In this document: in pieces, positions 6,017-13,325 of the stretch
How positions within the stretch are numbered: position 1 is the stretch's first letter
How the letters are laid out: each line of letters starts with the position of its first letter
Source of the DNA: an uncultured Clostridia bacterium
Lineage (GTDB): Bacteria; Bacillota; Clostridia; Oscillospirales; CAG-272
NCBI GenBank assembly: GCA_946641795.1
Contig: CAMPBZ010000012.1
Span: 1-15,590, forward strand
Direction: 5' to 3'
DNA length: 15,590 nucleotides
Position numbers and translations under genes: made by a program
The notes under the pieces: model-generated
Seen by the model: the letters and a program-made list of their open reading frames with translations, nothing else
Told to the model about the DNA's origin: nothing
Databases searched by the model: none

Positions 6017-7135
6017 ATGAAAAAAATACTTGCGCTTTTGGTCGCCTTGACCCTTTGCGTTTCGGTCGTCGGTCTGTTTGCTTCCTGTTCCGGCAACACG
6101 GTTACGGAAGCCACCAAATGGATTTTTACCGATATTACGGACGCTAACGGCAATGTGGTTGCCTGCTCGATTGCTCCCGGCAAGCTCTTTACCGCCGCGG
6201 ACGCAAAGGAGATCCCTTCGGTAAACGATGCCGGCGTAACGGTTACCACCATTCAGCGGATGGCGTTCCAGGGTCGCACCAACCTTACAGAGGTCGTGCT
6301 CCCCTCCACCATTACCACCATTGAAAACTTCGCTTTCCGCGGTTGCTCCATTTTGAAGACCGTTAGTTTCCCGGCCGGCTTGACCACGATTGGCAACTAC
6401 GCTTTTGACGGCTGCGAAAAGCTGACCGGCGTGCAGTTTCCCGCAGGGATTACCACTATTGGCATTTACGCCTTCCGCGATTGCACCGCTCTGGAAAGCA
6501 TTACCCTGCCGGATAGCCTGCAAAACTTTGACGGCGCTTTCCAGAAATGCACCGGGCTGACGTCGGTCACCCTTGGCGCCATCTCCACCATTGGCGAAGG
6601 TGCTTTCTACGGTTGCACCGGCATTCAAACGATTGAGTTGCCCGAAACGCTGACCGAAATTAAGGATTTTGCCTTTCAGGATTGCTCCAAACTGAAAGAA
6701 ATTGACATTCCCGAAAGCGTTGGCGCCGTTGGAAACGGCGCGTTCAAGGGTTGCAAGGCGCTCACCCGCGTGACCTTCCATTCGGATAACGTGATCGCCC
6801 TGGAACAAACCTTTTACGGTTGCATGGCGCTGACCTCCATTACCCTTCCCACCGCCATTCAAACCATTGGCAAATCCACCTTTGAAAGTTGCAGCGGTAT
6901 GTCCACCATCAGCATTCCCGATACGCTCGTCTTCCTGGATGAGGGTGCGTTCGGTTCCTGCACGGCGCTTTCCGATTTTGAATTTTCCGGAACGGTTGCG
7001 CAATGGAACTCGGTGAAAAAACCGGACACCAGCGGCAATGCCTATACCCAAACCAACAAGGTGATTGCCTGGGACGAAGGAATGAAGAGTTATACCGTTC
7101 ATTGCACCGACGGCGTTTTGAACGTCCGGAAGTGA
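6017..7135 (+). CDS. BspA-type leucine-rich-repeat (TpLRR/LRR_5) lipoprotein
   Basis: 372 residues. A basic/hydrophobic leader (MKKILALLVALTLCVSVVGLF) ends in ASC, a plausible lipobox with Cys24 as the lipidated residue (Phe at -3 is not the commonest choice). From about residue 72 to 330 there are about eleven repeats of 22-24 residues of the pattern I-x-T-I-x-x-x-A-F-x-x-C-x-x-L-x-x-I-x-L-P-x-x, the Treponema pallidum-type LRR. A C-terminal part with FSGTVAQWNSVKK, and later YTVHCTDG near residue 358, is common at the end of such surface proteins in gut clostridia. Such proteins are surface-exposed and often bind host or polymer ligands; no ligand can be named here. The start at 6017 is preceded in frame by a stop at 6011. 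The nearest GAAAGG (5995-6000) is 16 nt away, unusually far. It is monocistronic. Confidence 0.9.
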   Translation: MKKILALLVALTLCVSVVGLFASCSGNTVTEATKWIFTDITDANGNVVACSIAPGKLFTAADAKEIPSVNDAGVTVTTIQRMAFQGRTNLTEVVLPSTITTIENFAFRGCSILKTVSFPAGLTTIGNYAFDGCEKLTGVQFPAGITTIGIYAFRDCTALESITLPDSLQNFDGAFQKCTGLTSVTLGAISTIGEGAFYGCTGIQTIELPETLTEIKDFAFQDCSKLKEIDIPESVGAVGNGAFKGCKALTRVTFHSDNVIALEQTFYGCMALTSITLPTAIQTIGKSTFESCSGMSTISIPDTLVFLDEGAFGSCTALSDFEFSGTVAQWNSVKKPDTSGNAYTQTNKVIAWDEGMKSYTVHCTDGVLNVRK

Positions 7136-7142
7136 TTATTTT

Positions 7143-7190
7143 AAAAAGCAGAACAGCGGCGGAGCCGATCGGCTCCGCCGCTGTTCTGTT
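7143..7190. terminator. Bidirectional terminator, 40-bp perfect palindrome
   Basis: Positions 7149-7168 are the exact reverse complement of 7169-7188: 20 bp per arm, GC-rich core, no spacer, so the RNA loop must open a few central pairs. On the minus strand it is followed by TTTTT (7143-7147), a good terminator for the acetyltransferase gene. On the plus strand only TTGTTATT follows, a weaker tract for the LRR gene. Confidence 0.88.
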
Positions 7191-7191
7191 G

Positions 7192-7689
7192 TTATTGCGC
7201 TTCCCGGTGAATAACGTAGTAGGTCAGGTCGCGTTCTTTGCCCAGGTAGGTAAGCTCTTTTTCGCGGAAATGGCTGTACTTCATCCCGCATTTTTCCATA
7301 ACGCGGCGCGAGGCCTCGTTGCCGGTAAAAAAGGAAGCGTAAACGGTTTTGAACCCCCGCTCGGAAAAGCAGTATTCCAAAAACCGCTTCGTTGCCTCGG
7401 TCACGTACCCGCGGTTCCAGTACGCCGAACCGATCCCGTAGCCGATCTCGCAGGCGTCCTCTTTTTTCTCGCAAATCAGAATGATGCCGATCAGCTTTCC
7501 GGTTTCTTTCAGCCGGATGGCAAACAGATCCGGTATGGCGAGATTGCGCGAAAAATCAAAAGTTTCCAAGTTTTCTTCATAATTGCAAATAAAGGTTTGA
7601 AGCACCTTTTGATCGTGCGAAATATTCTCAAAATAATCGGCTTTGTCGGTCTCCCGCAGCGCGTCGATCGTCAATCGTTCGGTTTCCAT
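7192..7689 (-). CDS. GNAT-family N-acetyltransferase, RimJ/RimL type
   Basis: 165 residues. Transfers acetyl from acetyl-CoA to an amino group; the substrate is unknown. It begins with METERLTI, the typical start of the RimJ/RimL-like Acetyltransf_3 group. IGYGIGSAYWNRGYVTEAT (82-100) gives the acetyl-CoA pyrophosphate loop N92-R-G-Y-V-T-E-A99, and N124-EASRRVMEKCGM (to 136) is the conserved C-terminal motif. Length is normal. The start has GAGGA (minus strand, about 7694-7698) with about 5 nt spacing. The gene has its own promoter and ends at the palindromic terminator shared with the convergent LRR gene. It is unlinked functionally to its neighbours as far as I can see; small-molecule detoxification and protein N-terminal acetylation are both possible. 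Confidence 0.9.
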   Translation of the reverse strand: METERLTIDALRETDKADYFENISHDQKVLQTFICNYEENLETFDFSRNLAIPDLFAIRLKETGKLIGIILICEKKEDACEIGYGIGSAYWNRGYVTEATKRFLEYCFSERGFKTVYASFFTGNEASRRVMEKCGMKYSHFREKELTYLGKERDLTYYVIHREAQ

Positions 7690-7725
7690 TTTTTCCTCGT
7701 TTCAAGCGTTGATTTTCTGTCTATT

Positions 7726-7754
7726 ATAATATCACAGTCGCTTCTTTTTTGCAA
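7726..7754 (-). promoter_or_regulatory. SigA-type promoter of the acetyltransferase gene
   Basis: Read on the minus strand: -35 TTGCAA (7754-7749), 17-nt spacer ending TGTGA, -10 TATTAT (7731-7726). The overlapping TATAAT three bases downstream would need a 20-nt spacer and is less likely. Predicted start near 7719. Confidence 0.65.
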
Positions 7755-7822
7755 CCCGTTTTTTGAAGCGGCTTTTTTGCAAGATTTTCTCCCTTTTTGT
7801 TTGATTTTGTCATAAAAAGTCT

Positions 7823-7862
7823 AATTTCAAATATTTTTATTCCAATTTCAAATATTTTTATT
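7823..7862 (+). repeat. Two 19-bp direct repeats upstream of the glmM -35
   Basis: AATTTCAAATATTTTTATT occurs exactly at 7823-7841 and again at 7844-7862, a 21-bp period (two helical turns). The second copy ends on the first two bases of the -35 element. A shorter related stretch, ATTTGGATATTTTT, follows in the spacer (7866-7879), and the core ATTTCAAATA recurs at 7904-7913 in the leader. This could be a phased AT-rich UP element or a regulator site; the sequence does not decide. Confidence 0.8.
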
Positions 7863-7889
7863 GACATTTGGATATTTTTCTGTTATAAT
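7861..7889 (+). promoter_or_regulatory. Consensus SigA promoter of the glmM operon
   Basis: -35 TTGACA (7861-7866) and -10 TATAAT (7884-7889), both perfect, with a 17-nt spacer and TG one base upstream of the -10. Transcription should start near 7896, leaving a leader of only about 40 nt. Confidence 0.92.
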
Positions 7890-7936
7890 AGTCATACTGT
7901 GTGATTTCAAATAATAAAAAAGGAGACTTTGAAAAA

Positions 7937-9307
7937 ATGGGAAAATACTTTGGGACCGACGGCTTTCGCGGCGAGGCAGGCGTTACTTTAACGAGTGAAC
8001 ACGCCTATAAAATCGGCCGTTTTTTGGGCTGGTACTACGCAAAGGGCGGCCACCGCGTTCGCGCGGTGATCGGCAAGGACACCCGCCGTTCCAGCTATAT
8101 GTTTGAATATTCCATTGTTGCCGGGCTGACCGCCTCGGGCGCCGACGCCTATATGCTGCACGTGACCACCACCCCCAGCGTTTCCTTTGCCACGGCAAAC
8201 GACGATTTTGATTTTGGCGTTATGATTTCGGCAAGCCACAATCCCTTCTCGGATAACGGCATTAAGCTGGTCAACCACCGCGGCGAAAAAATGGACGACG
8301 CCACCATTGAAAAAATTGAACTCTATCTGGACGGAAAGCTGGAAGCCCTTGGCGTTTCTACCCCCGACCTTCCCTTTGCCACCGGCGAAAATTTGGGCGA
8401 GATTGTGGACTACGCCGCCGGGCGAAACCGCTATATCGGCTACCTGATTTCGCTTTCCCGCTTTTCCTTCAAGCCCTACCGCGTAGGTCTGGACTGCGCG
8501 AACGGAAGCGCCTGGATGATCGCCAAAAGCGTTTTTGAGGCGCTGGGCGCAAAAGTTTCGCTCATCAACGCCTCTCCCGACGGTTTCAACATCAACCGCG
8601 GGGCGGGCTCCACGCACATCGGCGCGCTCTGCCGCCACGTGCAGGAGAACAACCTGGACCTTGGTTTTGCCTTTGACGGAGACGCCGACCGCTGCATTGC
8701 CGTTGACGAAAAAGGCAACGTTGTAAACGGCGACCATATCCTGTATATCCTGGCGACCCGGATGAAGGAGAACGGCAAACTGGCCAACAATACCGTGGTG
8801 ACTACCATTATGTCCAATATGGGGCTTTACCGCGCCCTGACGGCCGCGGGGATCGACTACGCGCAAACCACGGTTGGCGACCGCTACGTTTGGGAGAATA
8901 TGGCCGAAACCGGCAACTGCCTGGGCGGCGAGCAATCCGGCCATATCATTATGAGCAAGTATGCTACCACCGGCGACGGCATTCTGACCGCCATTAAGAT
9001 TATGGAAGCGGTAATCGCCTCCAAACTGCCGCTTTCCAAGCTTGCGGAGCCGGTCAAAATGCTACCCCAGGTGCTCAAAAACGTTCGCGTAGCCGATAAA
9101 GCCGCCGTGCGGAACAACGCCGCCGTGCAGGCCGCCGTAAAGGAAGCCTCCGAGCGATTGAGCGGCACCGGGCGCGTGCTGCTGCGCGAGAGCGGCACCG
9201 AGCCGCTGATCCGCGTAATGGCCGAGGCCGACACCGAAGCGATTTGCGAAAAAATTGTGGACGGCATTCTTGCGGTGATCCGCAAAGAGGGCCTTGCGCT
9301 GGATTGA
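7937..9307 (+). CDS. glmM: Phosphoglucosamine mutase GlmM
   Basis: 456 residues. Interconverts glucosamine-6-phosphate and glucosamine-1-phosphate in UDP-GlcNAc synthesis. Begins MGKYFGTDGFRG, the family's N terminus. The active-site phosphoserine is S100 in ISASHNPFSDNGIK (97-110); the Mg-binding loop DGDADR is 247-252; GEQSGH (331-336) is the sugar-specificity loop; and RESGTEPLIRVM (417-428) is the phosphate-binding loop of the last domain. Ser at the active site and GEQSGH support GlmM over phosphoglucomutase or phosphomannomutase. The ATG at 7937 is preferred over a GTG at 7901 because of the conserved N terminus and AGGAG at 7921-7925. It is the first gene of the operon, and the next Shine-Dalgarno overlaps its stop codon. 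Confidence 0.97.
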   Translation: MGKYFGTDGFRGEAGVTLTSEHAYKIGRFLGWYYAKGGHRVRAVIGKDTRRSSYMFEYSIVAGLTASGADAYMLHVTTTPSVSFATANDDFDFGVMISASHNPFSDNGIKLVNHRGEKMDDATIEKIELYLDGKLEALGVSTPDLPFATGENLGEIVDYAAGRNRYIGYLISLSRFSFKPYRVGLDCANGSAWMIAKSVFEALGAKVSLINASPDGFNINRGAGSTHIGALCRHVQENNLDLGFAFDGDADRCIAVDEKGNVVNGDHILYILATRMKENGKLANNTVVTTIMSNMGLYRALTAAGIDYAQTTVGDRYVWENMAETGNCLGGEQSGHIIMSKYATTGDGILTAIKIMEAVIASKLPLSKLAEPVKMLPQVLKNVRVADKAAVRNNAAVQAAVKEASERLSGTGRVLLRESGTEPLIRVMAEADTEAICEKIVDGILAVIRKEGLALD

Positions 9308-9322
9308 AAGGAGAACCGACCA

Positions 9323-10012
9323 ATGCCATCTTTTGAAGAACAACTGCGCGTAACCGCGCTTTACCGCTACCCGGAGCATTCCATTGCCTACGATTATCTC
9401 GCCTCTTTTACCTACCCCTGGGAGGCGCTGGACGGACTTTCGGATTTTATTTACAAAACCGGCGAGAAACTCCCGCCCGAGGAATACGATACTCCCGCCC
9501 CCGGCATTTGGATTGCCAAAAGCGCCACCGTTGCGCCCAGCGCTTCCCTTGCCGCGCCCCTGATCGTCGGGCCGAATGCGCAGGTGCGGCAATGCGCCTT
9601 TATTCGCGGTTCGGCCATTGTGGGCGAAGGCGTTGTGGTGGGCAACTCCACCGAGCTGAAAAACTGCATTCTGTTTGACGGCGTTCAGGTCCCGCATTTC
9701 AACTATATCGGCGACGCGATCCTGGGCTACAAGGCGCATATGGGCGCCGGCGCCGTGACCTCCAACATTAAAAGCGACCGCACCAATGTTGCCATTCGCT
9801 ACGGCGAGGACGCTCTGGCCACCGGGCGGCGGAAATGCGGCGCAATGCTGGGCGATTTTGTAGAGGTTGGGTGCAACAGCGTGCTCAACCCCGGAACGGT
9901 GATTGGCGCGCACAGCACCGTTTACCCGCTTTCCTCGGTGCGCGGGTTTATTCCCGAAGGACATATTTTCAAATCGGCGACCCAGATCATCGTCAAGCGC
10001 GAAAACGAATGA
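9323..10012 (+). CDS. GlmU C-terminal-like left-handed beta-helix acyltransferase
   Basis: 229 residues. After an N-terminal helical part (about 1-60, tyrosine-rich) come hexapeptide repeats of a left-handed parallel beta-helix (about 61-205: VAPSASLAAPLIVGPNAQV and onward). The stretch VPHFNYIGDAILGYKAHMGAGAVTSN (123-148, quoted in parts) aligns with the acetyltransferase half of GlmU, retaining the catalytic-type His (H125) and the following Tyr (Y128). A conserved block around YGEDALATGRRKCGAMLGDFV (160-180) is typical of the shorter clostridial and Bacteroidetes homologues. No nucleotidyltransferase domain is present. Flanked by glmM and glmS, it probably acetylates glucosamine-1-phosphate, the uridylyl transfer being done elsewhere; a nucleotidyltransferase partner is not in this window. 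RBS AAAGGAG at 9307-9313. Confidence 0.85.
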   Translation: MPSFEEQLRVTALYRYPEHSIAYDYLASFTYPWEALDGLSDFIYKTGEKLPPEEYDTPAPGIWIAKSATVAPSASLAAPLIVGPNAQVRQCAFIRGSAIVGEGVVVGNSTELKNCILFDGVQVPHFNYIGDAILGYKAHMGAGAVTSNIKSDRTNVAIRYGEDALATGRRKCGAMLGDFVEVGCNSVLNPGTVIGAHSTVYPLSSVRGFIPEGHIFKSATQIIVKRENE

Positions 10013-10036
10013 TTGAACAGGAAGGAAAAATAGATT

Positions 10037-11869
10037 ATGTGCGGAATTATCGGCTACACGGGAACGGCTAACGCCATTCCCAAAATGATGAAAGGCCTTT
10101 CGGTGCTGGAATACCGCGGCTACGACTCGGTTGGGATTGCAGCGCAGGAAAACTCCAAAACCAAAATCGTCAAATGCAAGGGGCGCATCGGCGCGCTGGA
10201 AGAAAAACTGCGCGACCAGCCAATTGAAGGCAGTCATTGCGCCATCGGGCATACCCGCTGGGCAACGCACGGCGGCCCCTCTGACAAAAACGCGCACCCC
10301 CACCGCGTGGGCGCGGTCACGCTGGTTCACAACGGCATTATTGAAAACTACAAGGATCTTCGCGCCTCCCTTGCCGAAAAAGGCGTGATCTTCCAATCCG
10401 AAACCGACACCGAGGTTGCCGCCGCGCTCATCAACGATTGCTTTGCGCAGTCGGGCGACCCGGTTGCCTCCATTCGCGAAGCGAGCGAAAAAATGAAGGG
10501 CGCATTCGCCTTCGGCATTCTGTTTGAAGGCTACCCGGGCGAGGTTTTTGCCGTCCGGCGCGGCAGTCCGCTCATTCTGGCCCGCGGGAAGGACGGCTAC
10601 TACATTGCCTCGGATATGACGGCGCTCCTGCCCTTTACCAAAGAATATTACGCGCTGAAAGAAAACCAGATCGTTCGCCTTTCCCCCGGCGGCGGGCGGA
10701 TCGTCCTTTCGGACGGCACCAAGATCGCGCCGCAATGGGAAACGACGACAATGACCCCCGAATCGGCGCAAAAAGGCGGTTACTCGCACTTTATGCTCAA
10801 AGAAATTCACGAACAGCCGGGCGCGGTGGTCAAATCGGTTTCCCCACGGATCAATGCGGACGGACTGCCCGATTTCTCCTCCGACGGGATTGAGCCCGCG
10901 TTTTGGCAAACGGTCAAATCCATTCAAATCGTGGCCTGCGGCTCGGCAATGCACGCCGGGCTTGTGGGACTGCGGCTGTTGGAAGACCTTGCAAAAGTCC
11001 CAACTTCGGTTTCCATTGCTTCGGAGTTCCGGTATCACCCGCCCATTCTGCCCGAAGGCAGCCTGGTCATCGTCATTTCCCAAAGCGGAGAAACGGCCGA
11101 TACGCTTGCCGCTTTGCGCTACGCCAAGGAAAACGGCATTCCCACGCTTGCCATTGTCAACGCTGTGGAAACCACCATTGCCCGCGAGGCCGACCGCCGC
11201 ATTTACACCTTTGCCGGCCCCGAAATTGCCGTTGCAACCACCAAAGGCTATTGCACGCAGGCAAGCGTGCTCTGGATGATTGCCGCCGCGATCGCCCATA
11301 CGACCGGGCGGATTGACGACGCGCAGGCAAAGGCGATTACCCGCTCGCTCCTTTGCGACGTTCCCGCCGCCATTGAGCAAATGCTGACGCTGGAAAACCG
11401 CTACCATAAAATTGCGCGCAACCTGATCAACCACGAGCACGTCTTTTATATCGGCCGCGGGATGGACTACGCGCTTTCTATGGAGGCCGCGCTCAAGCTG
11501 AAAGAGATCTCCTATATCCACTGTGAGGCATACGCCGCCGGCGAATTGAAGCACGGCACCATCTCGCTGGTCGAGCCGGGAACGCCGGTGCTTGCCATTT
11601 GCACCGAGCAGGCACTGCTGGAAAAGACCGAGAGCAACATTCGCGAGGTGCGCAGCCGCGGCGCGCAGGTCACGCTGATTGTGCGGGACGATCTTCCAAC
11701 CCCGCCCGACCCGGCCGAAGAGGTCATTTTACTTCCCACCAGTTCGGAGGCGGCAACCGTTTTTGCGGCGCTGACCGCCATTCAGTATATCGCCTACGAA
11801 ACGGCGCTCCTGCTGGGCTGTGACATCGACCGCCCGCGCAACCTTGCAAAAAGCGTTACCGTGGAATAA
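10037..11869 (+). CDS. glmS: Glutamine-fructose-6-phosphate aminotransferase (isomerizing) GlmS
   Basis: 610 residues, normal length. Makes glucosamine-6-phosphate from fructose-6-phosphate and glutamine, the entry step of amino-sugar synthesis. The N-terminal glutaminase domain starts MCGIIGYTG (Cys2 becomes the nucleophile), with HTRWATHG (72-79), HNGIIENY (98-105) and ETDTEV (122-127). Two SIS domains follow: IVACGSAMHAG (298-308, where CGTSxHAG is commoner), SQSGETADTL (349-358), and GRGMDYALSMEAALKLKEISYI (473-494, in parts). The last residues NLAKSVTVE (602-610) are the conserved C-terminal tail that closes the active site. RBS GGAAGGA about 10 nt upstream of the start. The gap before it (24 nt) is too short for a glmS ribozyme. 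Together with glmM and the GlmU-like gene it forms a three-gene amino-sugar operon. Confidence 0.97.
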   Translation: MCGIIGYTGTANAIPKMMKGLSVLEYRGYDSVGIAAQENSKTKIVKCKGRIGALEEKLRDQPIEGSHCAIGHTRWATHGGPSDKNAHPHRVGAVTLVHNGIIENYKDLRASLAEKGVIFQSETDTEVAAALINDCFAQSGDPVASIREASEKMKGAFAFGILFEGYPGEVFAVRRGSPLILARGKDGYYIASDMTALLPFTKEYYALKENQIVRLSPGGGRIVLSDGTKIAPQWETTTMTPESAQKGGYSHFMLKEIHEQPGAVVKSVSPRINADGLPDFSSDGIEPAFWQTVKSIQIVACGSAMHAGLVGLRLLEDLAKVPTSVSIASEFRYHPPILPEGSLVIVISQSGETADTLAALRYAKENGIPTLAIVNAVETTIAREADRRIYTFAGPEIAVATTKGYCTQASVLWMIAAAIAHTTGRIDDAQAKAITRSLLCDVPAAIEQMLTLENRYHKIARNLINHEHVFYIGRGMDYALSMEAALKLKEISYIHCEAYAAGELKHGTISLVEPGTPVLAICTEQALLEKTESNIREVRSRGAQVTLIVRDDLPTPPDPAEEVILLPTSSEAATVFAALTAIQYIAYETALLLGCDIDRPRNLAKSVTVE

Positions 11870-11887
11870 ATTTCGGCGGCAAAGCTC

Positions 11888-11916
11888 TTGCAATCGTTTG
11901 CATTTTATGATAAAAT
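11888..11916 (+). promoter_or_regulatory. SigA-type promoter of nrnA
   Basis: -35 TTGCAA (11888-11893), 17-nt spacer, extended -10 TATGA plus TAAAAT (11911-11916). Predicted start near 11923. The -10 overlaps the left arm of the terminator hairpin of the preceding operon. Confidence 0.72.
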
Positions 11917-11945
11917 GGGTTGAGGATTTTGCTCGACCCATTTTT
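11913..11945 (+). terminator. Intrinsic terminator of the glmM-glmS operon, overlapping the nrnA promoter
   Basis: AAATGGGTTGAG (11913-11924) pairs with CTCGACCCATTT (11932-11943), 12 bp including one U-G pair, loop GATTTTG, with a T-run 11941-11945 that begins inside the base of the stem. Transcripts starting at the nrnA promoter (about 11923) would lack the left arm and so escape it. Confidence 0.72.
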
Positions 11946-11962
11946 ATATCGGAGGGGTTTTT

Positions 11963-12943
11963 ATGCAAACAGAAAAAATGCGGGAAATTTTGGACCACCT
12001 GCGCGCGGCAAATACCATTATCATCTCGCGCCATGTCCGGCCGGACGGGGACGCCGTTGGATCTTCGCTCGGTCTTGCCGAAATTCTGCGCGTCTCTTTC
12101 CCCGAAAAAAGGATTTTTGCCGACAACGAGGATTTTTACGAAAGCCTTGCCTATCTTGGCAGCGAGGGCGACCGCCCCACCGACGCCGATTACGCCGGCG
12201 CGACCGTTGTTACGGTGGACTGCGCGACCAGCGACCGCATTTCCAACCGGCGGTTTTCGATGGGCAAAGAGCTGATCAAAATTGACCATCACGCAAACGT
12301 GGAACCCTACGGCGACCTTTCTTGGGTTGAGACCGGGCGCTCCTCCACCTGCGAGATGATTGCCGAGTTTGCGCTTGCCTTTCCCGAGGAGCTGACGGTC
12401 AATCAAAAGGCCGCAACCCTGCTTTATGCCGGGATAGTGAGCGACTCCGGCCGCTTCCGCTACCGCGAAACGGCGCCCTCTACCCTGCGCTACGCCGCCG
12501 CAATGATGGAAAAAGGGGTGGACACGCAGTTCCTTTACGCCAATATGTACCTGGAAGAGCCGCGCATTCTGCAATTCCACGCCCAAATCGTCCGCAAGAT
12601 CCAATACACCGAAAGCGGCGTGGCCTGGCTGCACATCAGCCGCTCCTACCGCCGCCGCAAAAAGCTGACGATGCAGGAAGCCAGCGAGGTGAACAATTTA
12701 ATGGAAAGTACCAAAGGCTCCCTGATCTGGCTGGTGTTTGTGGAGTGCGACGACGGAAGCATTCGCGTGCGCTTGCGCTCCCGGTTTGTGGAAATTCGCG
12801 CGCTGGCCGAGCGCTACGGCGGCGGCGGGCACGCCTGCGCCTGCGGCGCAACCGTACACAACGCCCAGGAGGAAGCAACTCTGATTGCCGAGGCGGAAGC
12901 ACTGTTAAAACAGTTCAAACAAAGCCATCCAACTTTATTCTAA
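11963..12943 (+). CDS. nrnA: DHH/DHHA1 phosphoesterase, NrnA-type nano-RNase / pAp phosphatase
   Basis: 326 residues. Degrades very short RNA (and often pAp) using a di-Mn/Mg centre. The DHH domain motifs are all present: H24-V-R-P-D28-G-D30 in SRHVRPDGDAVGSS, D86 in VVTVDCATSD, D108-H109-H110 in KIDHHANV, and D161 in AGIVSDSGRF. The C-terminal DHHA1 domain ends in the substrate-binding RYGGGGHACACGAT (284-297). Length is as expected for NrnA. GGAGGGG at 11952-11958 precedes the ATG by a few bases. It has its own promoter and converges with secG on a shared terminator. In many Firmicutes this gene sits beside rbfA and truB; here it stands alone. Confidence 0.95.
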   Translation: MQTEKMREILDHLRAANTIIISRHVRPDGDAVGSSLGLAEILRVSFPEKRIFADNEDFYESLAYLGSEGDRPTDADYAGATVVTVDCATSDRISNRRFSMGKELIKIDHHANVEPYGDLSWVETGRSSTCEMIAEFALAFPEELTVNQKAATLLYAGIVSDSGRFRYRETAPSTLRYAAAMMEKGVDTQFLYANMYLEEPRILQFHAQIVRKIQYTESGVAWLHISRSYRRRKKLTMQEASEVNNLMESTKGSLIWLVFVECDDGSIRVRLRSRFVEIRALAERYGGGGHACACGATVHNAQEEATLIAEAEALLKQFKQSHPTLF

Positions 12944-12949
12944 AAAAGA

Positions 12950-12985
12950 AAAAGTCCCCCGGTTCGCGTAGAACGGGGGACTTTT
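12950..12985. terminator. Bidirectional terminator between nrnA and secG
   Basis: AAAAGTCCCCC, bulged G, GTTC (about 12950-12965) pairs with GAACGGGGGACTTTT (12971-12985), loop GCGTA. An A-tract on the left and T-tract on the right provide the U-run for either direction. Confidence 0.88.
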
Positions 12986-12998
12986 CTCTTTGTAAAAA

Positions 12999-13274
12999 TC
13001 AGAAGGAGATCTTCACCAAAATCATCAGCGTGGCGGAAGCCAGCACCAACAGAATGGAGCCGATGATCGTCAATTTCGAAAGAATTGCGTTTTTGCCGGC
13101 GCCTTTGTTTTTGCCGAAATAGGACTCCGAGCTACCCACAATGGTGCCCGAAAGGCCCTCTTCTTTTCCGGACTGCATAGAGATCAGTACCGAAAGGAAA
13201 ATGGCAAGGGCAATGATCAGACCGCCGAGAAGATAGATCCACACCGAGGGGATCGCAGTTAATACACTCATCAT
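12999..13274 (-). CDS. secG: SecG, preprotein translocase subunit
   Basis: 91 residues. Small integral subunit of the SecYEG channel that helps SecA-driven export. Two membrane segments are visible (about residues 9-32, VWIYLLGGLIIALAIFLSVLI, and about 68-88, IIGSILLVLASATLMIL) with the conserved cytoplasmic loop between them (GLSGTIVGSSESYFGKNKG, in SecG typically SGS-A-x-x-FG). The start is taken at 13274 (MMSVL) rather than an upstream in-frame ATG at 13316, because GGAGG lies 8 nt before it on the minus strand (about 13283-13287) and the upstream extension is charged and unlike SecG. The ATG at 13271 is an equal alternative. It has its own promoter, downstream of mutS2 on the same strand. 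Confidence 0.93.
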   Translation of the reverse strand: MMSVLTAIPSVWIYLLGGLIIALAIFLSVLISMQSGKEEGLSGTIVGSSESYFGKNKGAGKNAILSKLTIIGSILLVLASATLMILVKISF

Positions 13275-13325
13275 TTTTTGTTCCTCCAAACTCCCTTTTT
13301 CATCAAAGGGCTCCAATACTTCTAT

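Noticed and set aside
7003..7815. 270-codon plus-strand open frame across the LRR gene end and the acetyltransferase gene
   Set aside because: It runs through a strong terminator palindrome and is antisense to a clear GNAT gene. It has no start signal of its own.
9062..11554. Very long open frame on the minus strand (830 codons) opposite glmM, the GlmU-like gene and glmS
   Set aside because: It is the mirror of three confidently identified genes with GC-rich codon use. Its translation has no recognisable domain, and it spans gene boundaries with no promoter or ribosome binding site.
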